21,443 nt of DNA from an uncultured Treponema sp. (GTDB lineage Bacteria > Spirochaetota > Spirochaetia > Treponematales > Treponemataceae). Every line of letters begins with the position of its first letter. Position 1 is the stretch's first letter. Of this stretch, positions 1-7,380 are shown one piece after another. The position numbers and the translations under genes are program-made. The stretch spans positions 1 to 21,443 of the forward strand of contig CALBGU010000055.1 of the NCBI GenBank assembly GCA_937893155.1, in the 5' to 3' direction. The notes beneath the pieces were generated by a model. It made no database searches and was not told the origin of the DNA. It saw nothing but the letters and a program-made list of their open reading frames with translations.

Positions 1-7
1 TTGGTAG
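1..7 (+). CDS. rpsN: 3' end of an upstream ribosomal gene, probably rpsN (S14)
   Basis: Only a Trp codon (2-4) and a TAG stop (5-7) are visible. S14 normally ends in Trp and lies immediately before rpsH in the spc operon, so this is most likely the last residue of S14. The assignment rests on operon order and one residue. Confidence 0.4.
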
Positions 8-23
8 TGGCAGGAGAATATAA

Positions 24-425
24 ATGGCAGCTTCAGACCCAATAGCAGATATGCTTACTAAAGTCAGAAATGCGGCGCAGGTCCGCCACGAGAGTGTAGA
101 TATTCCTACATCAAAGCTTAAGCTGGAAATCGTGAAAATTCTGAAAACAGAAGGTTATATTAAGAACTTCAAGAAAGCAAATGATGAGAATGGTCATAGC
201 ATTATTCGCATTTCGTTGAAGTATGATGAGAAGAACGAACCGGTTATCCATGGTTTGGAAAGAATTTCAACTCCTGGTCGCCGTGTTTATTCTGGTTACA
301 AAGATATGCCTCGTGTCTATAACGGATACGGTACAATCATCGTTTCTACTTCTTCAGGTGTAACAACCGGCAAGAAGGCTTCTGAGAAGATGGTTGGTGG
401 CGAATTGCTCTGCAACGTTTGGTAA
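24..425 (+). CDS. rpsH: 30S ribosomal protein S8
   Basis: S8 binds the central domain of 16S rRNA early in small-subunit assembly; in E. coli it is also the translational repressor of the spc operon. The 133-residue length is normal. The N-terminus (DPIADMLTKVRNA) and C-terminus (GGELLCNVW) are typical, and STSSGV near residues 109-114 is the conserved RNA-binding turn. An AGGAG motif at 12-16 lies 7 bases before the ATG. It sits 16 bp after the putative rpsN stop and 12 bp before rplF, in one transcription unit. Confidence 0.97.
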   Translation: MAASDPIADMLTKVRNAAQVRHESVDIPTSKLKLEIVKILKTEGYIKNFKKANDENGHSIIRISLKYDEKNEPVIHGLERISTPGRRVYSGYKDMPRVYNGYGTIIVSTSSGVTTGKKASEKMVGGELLCNVW

Positions 426-437
426 TAGGAGGAAGAA

Positions 438-977
438 ATGTCTAAGATTGGAAAACTTCCTGTTGCTATTCCTGCAGGTGTTACTGTTACGGTTGCGCCG
501 TCTTTGGTTACTGTAAAAGGTCCAAAGGGCGAGCTGAAACAGGATTACAATGATAACGTGAAAGTTGAAGTCAAAGGCTCGGAAGTTATTGTTACTCCGA
601 CAGCTGAGAGTAAGGCTGCAAATTCAGCTCATGGTCTTTATCGCAACCTTATTTCAAATATGGTTACTGGTGTTACCACCGGGTATACCAAGTCTTTGAT
701 TATCACTGGTGTTGGTTACCGTGCTGAAGTGCAGGGCAAGTTGCTTGTGATGAATCTTGGTTATTCAACTGATTTCATTGCGGCAATTCCTGAGGGCTTG
801 TCTGTTGTTGCAGATGCTCAGGGCAAAATTACTGTCACTGGCATTAGCAAGCAGCAGGTTGGTGAGTTCTGCGCTCAGATTCGTAAGCTTCGTAAGCCTG
901 AGCCTTATAAGGGCAAGGGAATTCGCTACGAAACTGAGGTTATCAGACGTAAAGTCGGTAAGACTGGCGTGAAATAA
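438..977 (+). CDS. rplF: 50S ribosomal protein L6
   Basis: L6 binds 23S rRNA near the sarcin-ricin loop and the factor-binding site. The 179-residue protein opens with the family signature SKIGKLPVAIP. It ends with the conserved C-terminal block (KPEPYKGKGIRYETE, then VIRRKVGKTG), which contacts rRNA. Two duplicated alpha/beta domains are expected and the length allows both. TAATAGGAGGAAGAA before the ATG supplies a strong GGAGG ribosome site. It follows rpsH by 12 bp and precedes rplR by 12 bp. Confidence 0.97.
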   Translation: MSKIGKLPVAIPAGVTVTVAPSLVTVKGPKGELKQDYNDNVKVEVKGSEVIVTPTAESKAANSAHGLYRNLISNMVTGVTTGYTKSLIITGVGYRAEVQGKLLVMNLGYSTDFIAAIPEGLSVVADAQGKITVTGISKQQVGEFCAQIRKLRKPEPYKGKGIRYETEVIRRKVGKTGVK

Positions 978-989
978 GGTGAAAGCAGT

Positions 990-1352
990 ATGTTCAAGAA
1001 ACTGAATGATAAAAACAGAAAGCGTCTGCACAGAAAGATTCACATTCGTAAACAGATTTATGGAACTGCAGAGCGTCCTCGTATGACTGTAACACGCAGC
1101 AATACAAATCTGTATGTGCAGGTTATCGATGATGATGAGGGTAAAACTCTCGCTTCTATTTCTACTCTTGAAAAAGATTTTGCGACGTTGAAAGCTAATA
1201 TCGATGGTGCTACTAAGCTCGGAGAGGCTTTTGGAAAGCGTCTTGCTGAGAAGAACATCACTACGGTTGTGTTCGATCGCAACGGTTATCTGTACCACGG
1301 TGTTGTAAAGGCTCTTGCCGATGCTACCCGTAGCGCAGGAATTAAATTCTAG
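990..1352 (+). CDS. rplR: 50S ribosomal protein L18
   Basis: L18 bridges 5S rRNA to the large subunit in the central protuberance. The 120-residue protein has the basic N-terminal tail (RKRLHRKIHIRKQI), the core stretch ERPRMTVTRSNTNLYVQVIDD, and the C-terminal FDRNGYLYHGVVKALADATR block. The ribosome site (AAGGTGA) is weaker than those of its neighbours, and upstream translation may help initiation. The order rplF-rplR-rpsE is the usual spc order. Confidence 0.97.
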   Translation: MFKKLNDKNRKRLHRKIHIRKQIYGTAERPRMTVTRSNTNLYVQVIDDDEGKTLASISTLEKDFATLKANIDGATKLGEAFGKRLAEKNITTVVFDRNGYLYHGVVKALADATRSAGIKF

Positions 1353-1360
1353 GAGCTACT

Positions 1361-1864
1361 ATGAGAAGTGATGATAGAGAGCAGCCAAAGGAATTCGTGG
1401 AGAAGTTGGTAAAACTTAACCGAACTGCGAAAACCGTAAAAGGCGGTCGTAGAATGGCTTTTTCTGCTTTGACTGTTGTCGGCGACCAGAAAGGTCGTGT
1501 CGGATACGGATTTGGAAAAGCAAACGATGTATCTGAGGCAATCAGAAAGAGCATTGACCGTGCAAAGCGCAATCTTGTTGTTTTTCCAATGAAAAACGGC
1601 ACATTGCCTCATGAGATGCTCGGCAATTTCAAGAGTTCATCAGTGCTTATCCGCCCAGCTTGTCCAGGTACTGGAGTTATTGCTGGTGGTGCAGTTCGTG
1701 CTGTTATGGATGCTGCAGGAATTACCGATGTTGTTTCAAAGTCATTGGGTTCAAATGCTTCTGTAAACGTTGTGCGTGCAACTTTTGATGCTATTTCAAA
1801 ATTGATGGATGCACGTACGGTTGCAAAGAACAGAGGCAAAACCCTCAAGGATTTGTGGGGTTAA
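1361..1864 (+). CDS. rpsE: 30S ribosomal protein S5
   Basis: S5 contributes to decoding fidelity and mRNA unwinding on the small subunit. The 167-residue protein has the N-terminal double-stranded-RNA-binding domain with KGGRRMAFSALTVVGD and GRVGYGFGKA, followed by the C-terminal S5 domain (VLIRPACPGTGVIAGG; ASVNVVRATFDAI). Glycines and basic residues at the known ambiguity and spectinomycin positions look ordinary. AGGAG lies 6 bases before the ATG. Its stop is two bases from the rpmD start, which suggests translational coupling. Confidence 0.97.
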   Translation: MRSDDREQPKEFVEKLVKLNRTAKTVKGGRRMAFSALTVVGDQKGRVGYGFGKANDVSEAIRKSIDRAKRNLVVFPMKNGTLPHEMLGNFKSSSVLIRPACPGTGVIAGGAVRAVMDAAGITDVVSKSLGSNASVNVVRATFDAISKLMDARTVAKNRGKTLKDLWG

Positions 1865-1866
1865 TT

Positions 1867-2052
1867 ATGGCTGCAAGAATTCGTGTTACTTTGGTTAAAA
1901 GTGTTATTGGTCAGTCAAAGGATAAAGTTGCAACAGTTCGTTCACTCGGATTGAAAAAACTTAATTCTTCTGTCGAGCACGATGCAAATCCTTCTGTTCT
2001 TGGAATGGTTGCTAGTGTGAGCCATTTGGTAAAGTGTGAGGAGCTTAACTAA
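1867..2052 (+). CDS. rpmD: 50S ribosomal protein L30
   Basis: L30 is a small, non-universal large-subunit protein. Starting at ATG 1867 gives 61 residues (MAARIRVTLVKSVIGQ...), the usual size, with the core SVIGQSKDKVATVRSLGLKK. An in-frame start further upstream at 1855 would only add four residues inside rpsE and was not chosen. There is no clear ribosome site beyond the GGGG at the end of rpsE, so coupling to rpsE is likely. Its stop overlaps the rplO start (TAATG). Confidence 0.95.
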   Translation: MAARIRVTLVKSVIGQSKDKVATVRSLGLKKLNSSVEHDANPSVLGMVASVSHLVKCEELN

Positions 2053-2513
2053 TGTCAGATTTTATTCTTCAAGCACCAGAGGGTGCAAACAAGAAAAAGC
2101 GGATTGTCGGTCGTGGTTCTTCATCAGGACGTGGAACGACAGCAGGAAAGGGCAATAAAGGTCAGCAGTCTCGCTCTGGCGGAAAGACGTATGTTGGTTT
2201 TGAAGGCGGACAGATGCCTTTGTATCGTCGCATTGCTCGTCGAGGATTTTCTAATGCTCCATTCAAAAAGAATGTTTTTAGTTTGAATGTGGCTGTTCTT
2301 GAAAGCAACTATTCTGACGGTGAAACTGTTAGCAAGGAAACTCTCATTGCAAAAGGTCTTCTTAATGAAGGCAATGCGATTGTGAAGATTCTTGGCAACG
2401 GTGAACTTTCAAAAAAACTGACGGTGAATGTCGATAAATTATCTGCTTCTGCAAAAGAGAAAATCGAAAAAGCAGGCGGTACAATTATCGCTGAGTCTTC
2501 AGAGAAAAAATAA
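2052..2513 (+). CDS. rplO: 50S ribosomal protein L15
   Basis: L15 is a late-assembly large-subunit protein. The 153-residue protein has the glycine- and basic-rich extended N-terminus (GRGSSSGRGTTAGKGNKGQQ, then SRSGG), which threads into 23S rRNA. FEGGQMPLYRRIARRGFSN follows, then the globular C-terminal half with GNGELSKKLTVNVDKLSASA. The start overlaps the rpmD stop by one base. It precedes secY, as in most bacteria. Confidence 0.97.
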   Translation: MSDFILQAPEGANKKKRIVGRGSSSGRGTTAGKGNKGQQSRSGGKTYVGFEGGQMPLYRRIARRGFSNAPFKKNVFSLNVAVLESNYSDGETVSKETLIAKGLLNEGNAIVKILGNGELSKKLTVNVDKLSASAKEKIEKAGGTIIAESSEKK

Positions 2514-2531
2514 GGCGGCGGAGTAAAAAAC

Positions 2532-3863
2532 ATGGCAACTAATCCTGTTGTAAATATGTTCAAAGTTAAAGAGCTTCGGAATCGTTTGCTTTTTACTTTT
2601 GTTATTCTTGCCGTGTTTCGCCTGGGAAGTGTTTTAACGATACCTGGCATTAATGCTAGTGTATTGTTAAAATACTTTGAGGATTTGGCGGCGCAGAAGA
2701 AAAATGCGTTTGCCAGTTATATGGATTTTTTTGCCGGCGGTGCGTTTTCCAATTTTTCTGTGTTTATGCTTGGTGTTATGCCGTACATTTCAACACAGAT
2801 TATTATGCAACTTGCTTTGATTATCTTCCCTCCACTCAAAAGAGCGGCTCAAGAAGATGGTGGTCAGAGAAAGGTTGCCTCTTGGACGCGCATAGGAACG
2901 GTTATTGTCTGTATTTTCCAATCACTTGCGGTTACTGTTTTTGCAAAAAGTATTCCAGGGGCAATTGTAATGGATGATATTGCATTTAAATTGCTCACCA
3001 TTCTTACTGTTACAACTGGATCAATGGTAACTGTTTGGCTTGGAAATCAGATAACGGCTCATGGTATTGGCAATGGCATTTCTATGCTTATTTTTGCTGG
3101 TATTGTTGCACGTATGCCACATGCGATTGCAGAATTGGTAACGAAAGTGAAGAGTCATGATATAAACTTTGTGTTTGTTATCGTGGCACTTATCATGTTT
3201 GTTGTTATCGTTGCTTTGGTGGTCTACGAACAGTCTGGAGAAAGAAAAATACCTGTTCATTATGCAAAACGTGTTGTAGGAAGAAAGATGTATGGTGTCA
3301 ATGACACTTATATCCCTCTGAAAATCAATCCATCAGGCGTTATACCAGTAATTTTTGCTTCTGCATTTTTGACTTTTCCATTGCAGCTTGCATCTAGTTT
3401 TGCGTCGAGTAGCAACGCTTCCCGCTGGATTATGCGGTTATCGAATCTTTTGACGCCGACTGGTGTTTTTTACAATGTTATTTTGGTTTTTCTGATTATA
3501 TTTTTTGCTTACTTCTACACTCAGGTAACCCTGAACCCCATCGAAATTGCAAAGAATATCCGTGAAAACGGCGGTTCCATTCCCGGAATCCGAACAGATA
3601 AAACAGAAGTATATCTGCAGAAAGTGCTGAATCGTTTAGTATTACCAGGTTCTTTGTATCTTGCAGTAATCGCTGTTTTACCAACAATTATTCAGAACTT
3701 GTTTAACTTCCCTTCGTCGATTTCGACATTGATGGGTGGTACATCATTACTGATTTTGGTTGGTGTTGATTTGGATACAATGAGTCAGGTGGAGGCTCTC
3801 TTGAAGATGCATCATCATGATGGATTGGTAAAGAAAGGCAAAATCCGTTCTCGAAAGTTGTAA
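2532..3863 (+). CDS. secY: Sec translocon channel subunit SecY
   Basis: SecY forms the protein-conducting pore of the inner membrane with SecE and works with SecA. The 443-residue length fits. Ten hydrophobic segments can be traced. The TM2 region reads GVMPYISTQIIMQL, and the conserved cytoplasmic loop near residues 335-365 has NPIEIAKNIRENGGSIPGIR, the ribosome/SecA contact region. The C-terminus is basic (KKGKIRSRKL). A GGCGGCGGAG stretch precedes the ATG. The adk, map and infA genes that often follow secY are absent; rpmJ comes next after 151 bp. Confidence 0.97.
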   Translation: MATNPVVNMFKVKELRNRLLFTFVILAVFRLGSVLTIPGINASVLLKYFEDLAAQKKNAFASYMDFFAGGAFSNFSVFMLGVMPYISTQIIMQLALIIFPPLKRAAQEDGGQRKVASWTRIGTVIVCIFQSLAVTVFAKSIPGAIVMDDIAFKLLTILTVTTGSMVTVWLGNQITAHGIGNGISMLIFAGIVARMPHAIAELVTKVKSHDINFVFVIVALIMFVVIVALVVYEQSGERKIPVHYAKRVVGRKMYGVNDTYIPLKINPSGVIPVIFASAFLTFPLQLASSFASSSNASRWIMRLSNLLTPTGVFYNVILVFLIIFFAYFYTQVTLNPIEIAKNIRENGGSIPGIRTDKTEVYLQKVLNRLVLPGSLYLAVIAVLPTIIQNLFNFPSSISTLMGGTSLLILVGVDLDTMSQVEALLKMHHHDGLVKKGKIRSRKL

Positions 3864-3910
3864 AATTGTTGCAAATTTTGGAATTTTTTGCAAATTTTGA
3901 GAAATAAGAC

Positions 3911-3939
3911 TAGAACTGTTTGGGACATTGTGATATGAT
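3911..3939 (+). promoter_or_regulatory. Candidate extended -10 promoter for rpmJ-rpoA
   Basis: TGATATGAT at 3931-3939 is an extended -10 box (TGn followed by TATGAT). The -35 match near 3911-3916 (TAGAAC) is poor, as is common with extended -10 promoters. The AT-rich stretch upstream contains two copies of TTGCAAATTTTG (3869-3880 and 3888-3899, 19 bp apart) at positions where UP elements act. Transcription would start near 3946, at the foot of the hairpin that follows. The sequence pattern is seen; promoter function is inferred. Confidence 0.45.
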
Positions 3940-3943
3940 AGCT

Positions 3944-3987
3944 AAACTCGAGTTGTAATTCATAGCGAATTGCCATGGCTCGAGTTT
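3944..3987 (+). promoter_or_regulatory. Leader stem-loop upstream of rpmJ
   Basis: A perfect 9-bp stem pairs AAACTCGAG (3944-3952) with CTCGAGTTT (3979-3987). Inside it, GTAATTC pairs with GAATTGC with one G-U wobble, around the loop ATAGC. TTTTAATATC follows, so a weak attenuator is possible. An autoregulatory leader for S4 (rpsD lies downstream) is another option by analogy with the E. coli alpha operon, but no S4 pseudoknot was demonstrated. Confidence 0.5.
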
Positions 3988-4014
3988 TAATATCACTTTC
4001 CCAGGGGGACTTTT

Positions 4015-4128
4015 ATGAAAGTACGCACCAGCGTAAAGCCCATTTGCGATAAGTGTAAGGTTATCAAACGCAACGGTATTATCCGTATCATTTGCTCTAA
4101 TCCAAAACACAAACAGAGACAGGGTTGA
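4015..4128 (+). CDS. rpmJ: 50S ribosomal protein L36
   Basis: L36 is the smallest large-subunit protein and organises the 23S rRNA near the peptidyl-transferase region. This 37-residue ORF starts MKVRTSVKPICDKCKV and ends NPKHKQRQG, a full-length match to the family. Cys11, Cys14, Cys27 and His32 form the zinc site, so it is the zinc-binding (C+) paralogue. CCAGGGGGAC supplies the ribosome site 6-7 bases before the ATG. It opens the second half of the operon and is 10 bp from rpsM. Confidence 0.97.
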   Translation: MKVRTSVKPICDKCKVIKRNGIIRIICSNPKHKQRQG

Positions 4129-4138
4129 GGAGTAACAG

Positions 4139-4507
4139 ATGGCTCGAATTGAAGGAGTTGACCTCCCAAATAAGCATGTTAATATTGCATTGACCTATAT
4201 TTATGGAATTGGTCGGTCAGCAGCTGCACATCTTTGTGAAGTGACAAAAATTGATCCGAATGCAATGATGAATGACCTTTCACAAGATGATTTAACAAAA
4301 TTGCGCACTGCTATTGATGCAGAGTACAAGGTTGAAGGACGTCTTCGTTCAGAGATTGGTCTCAATATCAAGCGTCTTATTGATATTGGTTGCTATCGCG
4401 GTCTTCGTCATCGTAAGGGACTTCCGTGCCGAGGACAGAGAACTCGCACGAATTCTCGTACTCGCAAAGGTAAGAAGAAGACGGTTGCAAACAAGAAGAA
4501 GGCTTAA
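4139..4507 (+). CDS. rpsM: 30S ribosomal protein S13
   Basis: S13 sits in the head of the small subunit and forms bridges to L5 and the P-site tRNA. The 122-residue protein begins MARIEGVDLPNKHVNIALTY. It has the helix-two-turns-helix core and ends in the basic tRNA-contacting tail (GLPCRGQRTRTNSRTRKGKK). GAGGAG precedes the ATG. It is followed by rpsK, as in alpha operons generally. Confidence 0.97.
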   Translation: MARIEGVDLPNKHVNIALTYIYGIGRSAAAHLCEVTKIDPNAMMNDLSQDDLTKLRTAIDAEYKVEGRLRSEIGLNIKRLIDIGCYRGLRHRKGLPCRGQRTRTNSRTRKGKKKTVANKKKA

Positions 4508-4521
4508 TCGGAGGTTGATTG

Positions 4522-4902
4522 ATGGCTGTCCAGAAGAAACGTAAGGAAAAGAAAAGCGTTTATGAAGGTAATGTCTATATTCAGGCAACCTTCAATAATA
4601 CAATTATCACTATCACGGATTTGAATGGAAATACTCTTTCATGGGCATCTTCCGGTGGACTCGGATTCCGTGGAGCAAAAAAATCAACGCCGTTTGCAGC
4701 ACAGACAGTTGCAGAGACTGCTGTTCAGCGTGCTGTGAGTTATGGTCTGCGCGAAGTTCATGTATTTGTGAAGGGACCTGGTGTTGGTCGTGAGAACGCA
4801 GTTCGTGCGTTGGGTGCTATGGGGTTGCAGGTAAAGTCGATTTCTGATGTTACTCCGATTCCTCATAATGGTTGTCGTCCTCGCAAAACTCGTCGTCAGT
4901 AA
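4522..4902 (+). CDS. rpsK: 30S ribosomal protein S11
   Basis: S11 lines the mRNA exit region of the platform, near the E site. Starting at ATG 4522 gives 126 residues. An in-frame TTG one codon earlier (4519) was rejected because GGAGG at 4510-4514 is ideally spaced (7 bases) for the ATG. Family landmarks are VYIQATFNNTIITITD, GGLGFRGAKKSTPFAAQ, VFVKGPGVGRENAVRAL and the basic end PHNGCRPRKTRRQ. Confidence 0.96.
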   Translation: MAVQKKRKEKKSVYEGNVYIQATFNNTIITITDLNGNTLSWASSGGLGFRGAKKSTPFAAQTVAETAVQRAVSYGLREVHVFVKGPGVGRENAVRALGAMGLQVKSISDVTPIPHNGCRPRKTRRQ

Positions 4903-4916
4903 GGAGATAAAGCAGA

Positions 4917-5543
4917 ATGGCTAGATACGCAGGTCCTGTTTGTCGACAGTGCAGAACAGAACAGAAAAAGCTGTTTTTGAAGGGAAGTCGTTGTAATAGC
5001 GATAAGTGCCCGATAAATAAGAAACTCGGTGCTCCGGGAAAAGATCCAAAAGCTCGTACTGGAAAACGCAGTGAGTATGGTCTTCAGCTTCGTGAGAAGC
5101 AGAAGATTAAGAGAATGTATGGAATGCTTGAAAAACAGTTCCATCTTACTTTTGACCGCGCTTTGACGATGCCGGGAGTTACTGGCGAGAATTTGATTCA
5201 GCTTCTTGAGAGCCGTCTTGATAATGTTGTGTATAGAATGCATTTTGCTTCTTGCCGCAATCAGGCTCGTCAGATTGTTTCTCATCGCCATGTCTTGGTG
5301 AATGGAAAAATCGTAAACATTCCTAGCTACAATGTAAAGCCGGGTGATGTTATCGAGATTAAAGAAAAAAGCAAAAAGCTTGCTGTGATTCAGTCTGGGC
5401 TTGAAAATACTTCAAAGTGTGATTGGGTTACAGTGGATACGGATGCAGTAAAGGGAACTTTTGTTCAGTATCCGCGTCGGGAAGAAGTTGCCGATTTGGT
5501 CGATGTGAAAGAACAGCTCGTGGTTGAGCTCTATTCTAAATAA
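4917..5543 (+). CDS. rpsD: 30S ribosomal protein S4, zinc-binding form
   Basis: S4 nucleates small-subunit assembly on the 5' domain of 16S rRNA and, in E. coli, represses the alpha operon. The 208-residue protein starts MARYAGPVCRQCR. Cys9, Cys12, Cys26 and Cys31 make a zinc knuckle, the C+ version of S4. The S4 RNA-binding domain occupies roughly residues 95-160 (LESRLDNVVYRMHFASCRNQ, then VSHRHVLVNGKIVNIPSY). The stop overlaps the ribosome site of rpoA (TAAGGAG). Its place downstream of the rpmJ leader hairpin makes it a possible autoregulator. Confidence 0.97.
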   Translation: MARYAGPVCRQCRTEQKKLFLKGSRCNSDKCPINKKLGAPGKDPKARTGKRSEYGLQLREKQKIKRMYGMLEKQFHLTFDRALTMPGVTGENLIQLLESRLDNVVYRMHFASCRNQARQIVSHRHVLVNGKIVNIPSYNVKPGDVIEIKEKSKKLAVIQSGLENTSKCDWVTVDTDAVKGTFVQYPRREEVADLVDVKEQLVVELYSK

Positions 5544-5552
5544 GGAGTTCTG

Positions 5553-6608
5553 ATGGCTCGCAAAAATCTGCTTAAAGGCTTTAAAAAACCTAAAGGCATT
5601 ACATTTGAGCGTCTTGAAACTAATCCTAACTACGGTAAGTTTACCGCATATCCTTTTGAACCTGGCTTTGGCACAACGGTTGGCAATACGCTTCGCCGTG
5701 TGTTGTTGTCATCAATTCAGGGATATGCTGTATCTTCTGTCCGGATTACGTCTTACGATGCAGAGGGTGTTCCTCATGTTATTTCTAGTGAGTTTGACCC
5801 TATTCAGGGAATAGCGGAAGATACTCTGGAAGTTTTGAACAGTTTAAAACAGATTCGTTTGCAGCTGCCGAATGAGGTTGAACAGGGAACTGTCCTCTTT
5901 ACATTTAAAGGACCTGGAGTTGTTAAGAGCCAAGATTTTACAAAAGAAGGTGAAATCGAGGTTAAGACGCAAGATTTGACAGTGATGACTATGATGGAAG
6001 GTTGTCACGTTGATTTTGAAATTCAGGTTGATTTGGGAAGAGGATACGTTCCTGCTGAGACAAATACAAAATACATTGAGGATGTTGGTGTCATTCCAAT
6101 GGATTGTATTTTTACGCCTGTGCCAAAAGTTCGGTATTCAATTGAGCCATGCCGTATTGGGCAACGTAATGACTACGACAAACTGATTCTTGAAGTTTGG
6201 ACGGACGGAACTATTTCTCCCGAAGATGCATTGGCAGAGGCTGCTAAGATTGCGAAGGATCATTTTGCAATCTTCATCAACTTTAACGATGCAGACATTT
6301 CAAGTGGAGATGACCTTGATGAAGGTGATGAGCGAATTCGACAGTTGCTTAATACACCTGTAGAAGAGCTTGAACTTTCTGTTCGGTCTTCCAACTGCTT
6401 GAAAAATGCTAATATTCGCACAATCGGCGAATTGACAAAAAAGACAGAAGCTGACATTGCCAAGAGTCGTAATGTTGGTAAGAAGAGTCTTACTGAGATT
6501 AAAGAGAAACTTCAGGAATGGAATCTTAGTCTCGGTATGACAGACTATAGTCATCTGAAAAATTCTGTCAGTTTAACAAAGCCAAAGGAAGAAGCAAATG
6601 AATCATAA
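5553..6608 (+). CDS. rpoA: RNA polymerase alpha subunit
   Basis: The 351-residue alpha subunit dimerises to scaffold RNA polymerase assembly. The N-terminal domain shows FEPGFGTTVGNTLRRVLLSS and VEEL linker residues near 268-275. The C-terminal domain has the UP-element/activator-binding helix-hairpin-helix: VRSSNCLKNANIRTIGEL, then NVGKKSLTEIKEKL, matching the E. coli Arg265, Asn268, Cys269, Lys298 and Ser299 pattern. A short charged tail follows. The last 11 bases overlap the rplQ start, so the two are coupled. Confidence 0.97.
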   Translation: MARKNLLKGFKKPKGITFERLETNPNYGKFTAYPFEPGFGTTVGNTLRRVLLSSIQGYAVSSVRITSYDAEGVPHVISSEFDPIQGIAEDTLEVLNSLKQIRLQLPNEVEQGTVLFTFKGPGVVKSQDFTKEGEIEVKTQDLTVMTMMEGCHVDFEIQVDLGRGYVPAETNTKYIEDVGVIPMDCIFTPVPKVRYSIEPCRIGQRNDYDKLILEVWTDGTISPEDALAEAAKIAKDHFAIFINFNDADISSGDDLDEGDERIRQLLNTPVEELELSVRSSNCLKNANIRTIGELTKKTEADIAKSRNVGKKSLTEIKEKLQEWNLSLGMTDYSHLKNSVSLTKPKEEANES

Positions 6609-7005
6609 GATTGGTTTTAATCCTCTTTCACGCACGACAGCTCATCGTCGTGCTATGTCGCGCAACATGGTGACATCATTGTTCAGATATGAGCGCATTA
6701 CTACAACGAAGTCAAAGGCTTTGGAAGTGCGCAAAGCTGCTGAAAAGCTCATTACTCGCGCTAAAGTGGACAGCGTCCACAATCGCCGTGAGGCTGCAAA
6801 ATTTATTCAGGATAAAAAGATTTTGAATAAATTGTTTACTGAGATTGGTCCTCGAATGAAGGAACGCAATGGCGGATATACTCGTGTTTTGAAGTTGGGT
6901 TTCCGTGCTGGAGATGCGGCTGATGTTGTGCTTCTTGAGTTGGTTGATTATAAATTGCCAGCTGCTTCAGAAGAGAGCGACTCGGACAAAAAATCAGCTA
7001 AATAA
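6598..7005 (+). CDS. rplQ: 50S ribosomal protein L17
   Basis: L17 lies beside the polypeptide exit tunnel. The 135-residue protein has the N-terminal LSRTTAHRRAMSRNMVTSLF block and the C-terminal GGYTRVLKLGFRAGDAADVVLLELV block. A short Ser/Asp/Lys-rich tail (about residues 122-135) extends beyond the core, as seen in several L17 variants. The ATG lies inside the rpoA 3' end, with AGGAAG as its ribosome site. The order rpoA-rplQ is nearly universal. Confidence 0.97.
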   Translation: MNHKIGFNPLSRTTAHRRAMSRNMVTSLFRYERITTTKSKALEVRKAAEKLITRAKVDSVHNRREAAKFIQDKKILNKLFTEIGPRMKERNGGYTRVLKLGFRAGDAADVVLLELVDYKLPAASEESDSDKKSAK

Positions 7006-7021
7006 GGCGAAGGAGTAGAGA

Positions 7022-7240
7022 ATGTCTAAATCACATCGCGGAACAGGTATTCGCACAGAGCCGAATCATGGTCGTGGAAAGTGCGCTCGCTGTGGAAAAG
7101 AGAACATCAAAACTTTGTATGAAGTTGAATTTGATGGCAATAAGGGCAAAGTTTGCAAATTCTGCAATGCTGCACTGAAAAATGTTGCCCGCAAAAATGC
7201 TCGTGCTGCAAAAGCTGCTGCACCTGCTGAAAATGCATAA
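7022..7240 (+). CDS. Small zinc-ribbon protein at the end of the ribosomal operon
   Basis: A 72-residue, very basic protein with two CxxC pairs (Cys21/Cys24 and Cys45/Cys48) that would form a four-cysteine zinc ribbon. The N-terminus (SKSHRGTGIRTEPNHGRGK) resembles an rRNA-binding extension, and the C-terminus is Ala/Lys-rich. It follows rplQ by 16 bp with a GGCGAAGGAG ribosome site, and the operon terminator lies 16 bp after its stop, so it is co-transcribed with the ribosomal genes. It is not a ribosomal protein I recognise. A ribosome-associated role is inferred from context only. Confidence 0.8.
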   Translation: MSKSHRGTGIRTEPNHGRGKCARCGKENIKTLYEVEFDGNKGKVCKFCNAALKNVARKNARAAKAAAPAENA

Positions 7241-7256
7241 TTGATTGCATTTTTAC

Positions 7257-7291
7257 GCCGTTCCTCATTGGCAGGGACGGCTTTATTTTTT
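7257..7291 (+). terminator. Rho-independent terminator of the ribosomal operon
   Basis: GCCGTTCCT (7257-7265) pairs with AGGGACGGC (7273-7281) over 9 bp with one G-U wobble and a 7-base loop. TTTATTTTTT follows directly. It lies just after the zinc-ribbon gene and ends the operon. Confidence 0.9.
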
Positions 7292-7325
7292 GTGGGGAAT
7301 ATTTATTCGCTGTGTTCTGCTATGG

Positions 7326-7349
7326 ATTGCCGTAGATGTATACGGCAAT
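7326..7349. repeat. Perfect 9-bp inverted repeat between convergent genes
   Basis: ATTGCCGTA (7326-7334) and TACGGCAAT (7341-7349) flank a 6-base loop. It lies between the ribosomal-operon terminator and the mnmE stop. The U-run that follows is weak on + (TTTTGG then CTTTTT) and absent on -, so terminator function for mnmE is uncertain. Confidence 0.5.
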
Positions 7350-7380
7350 ATGTGTTTTGGCTCTTTTTATGCGGGCGTTT

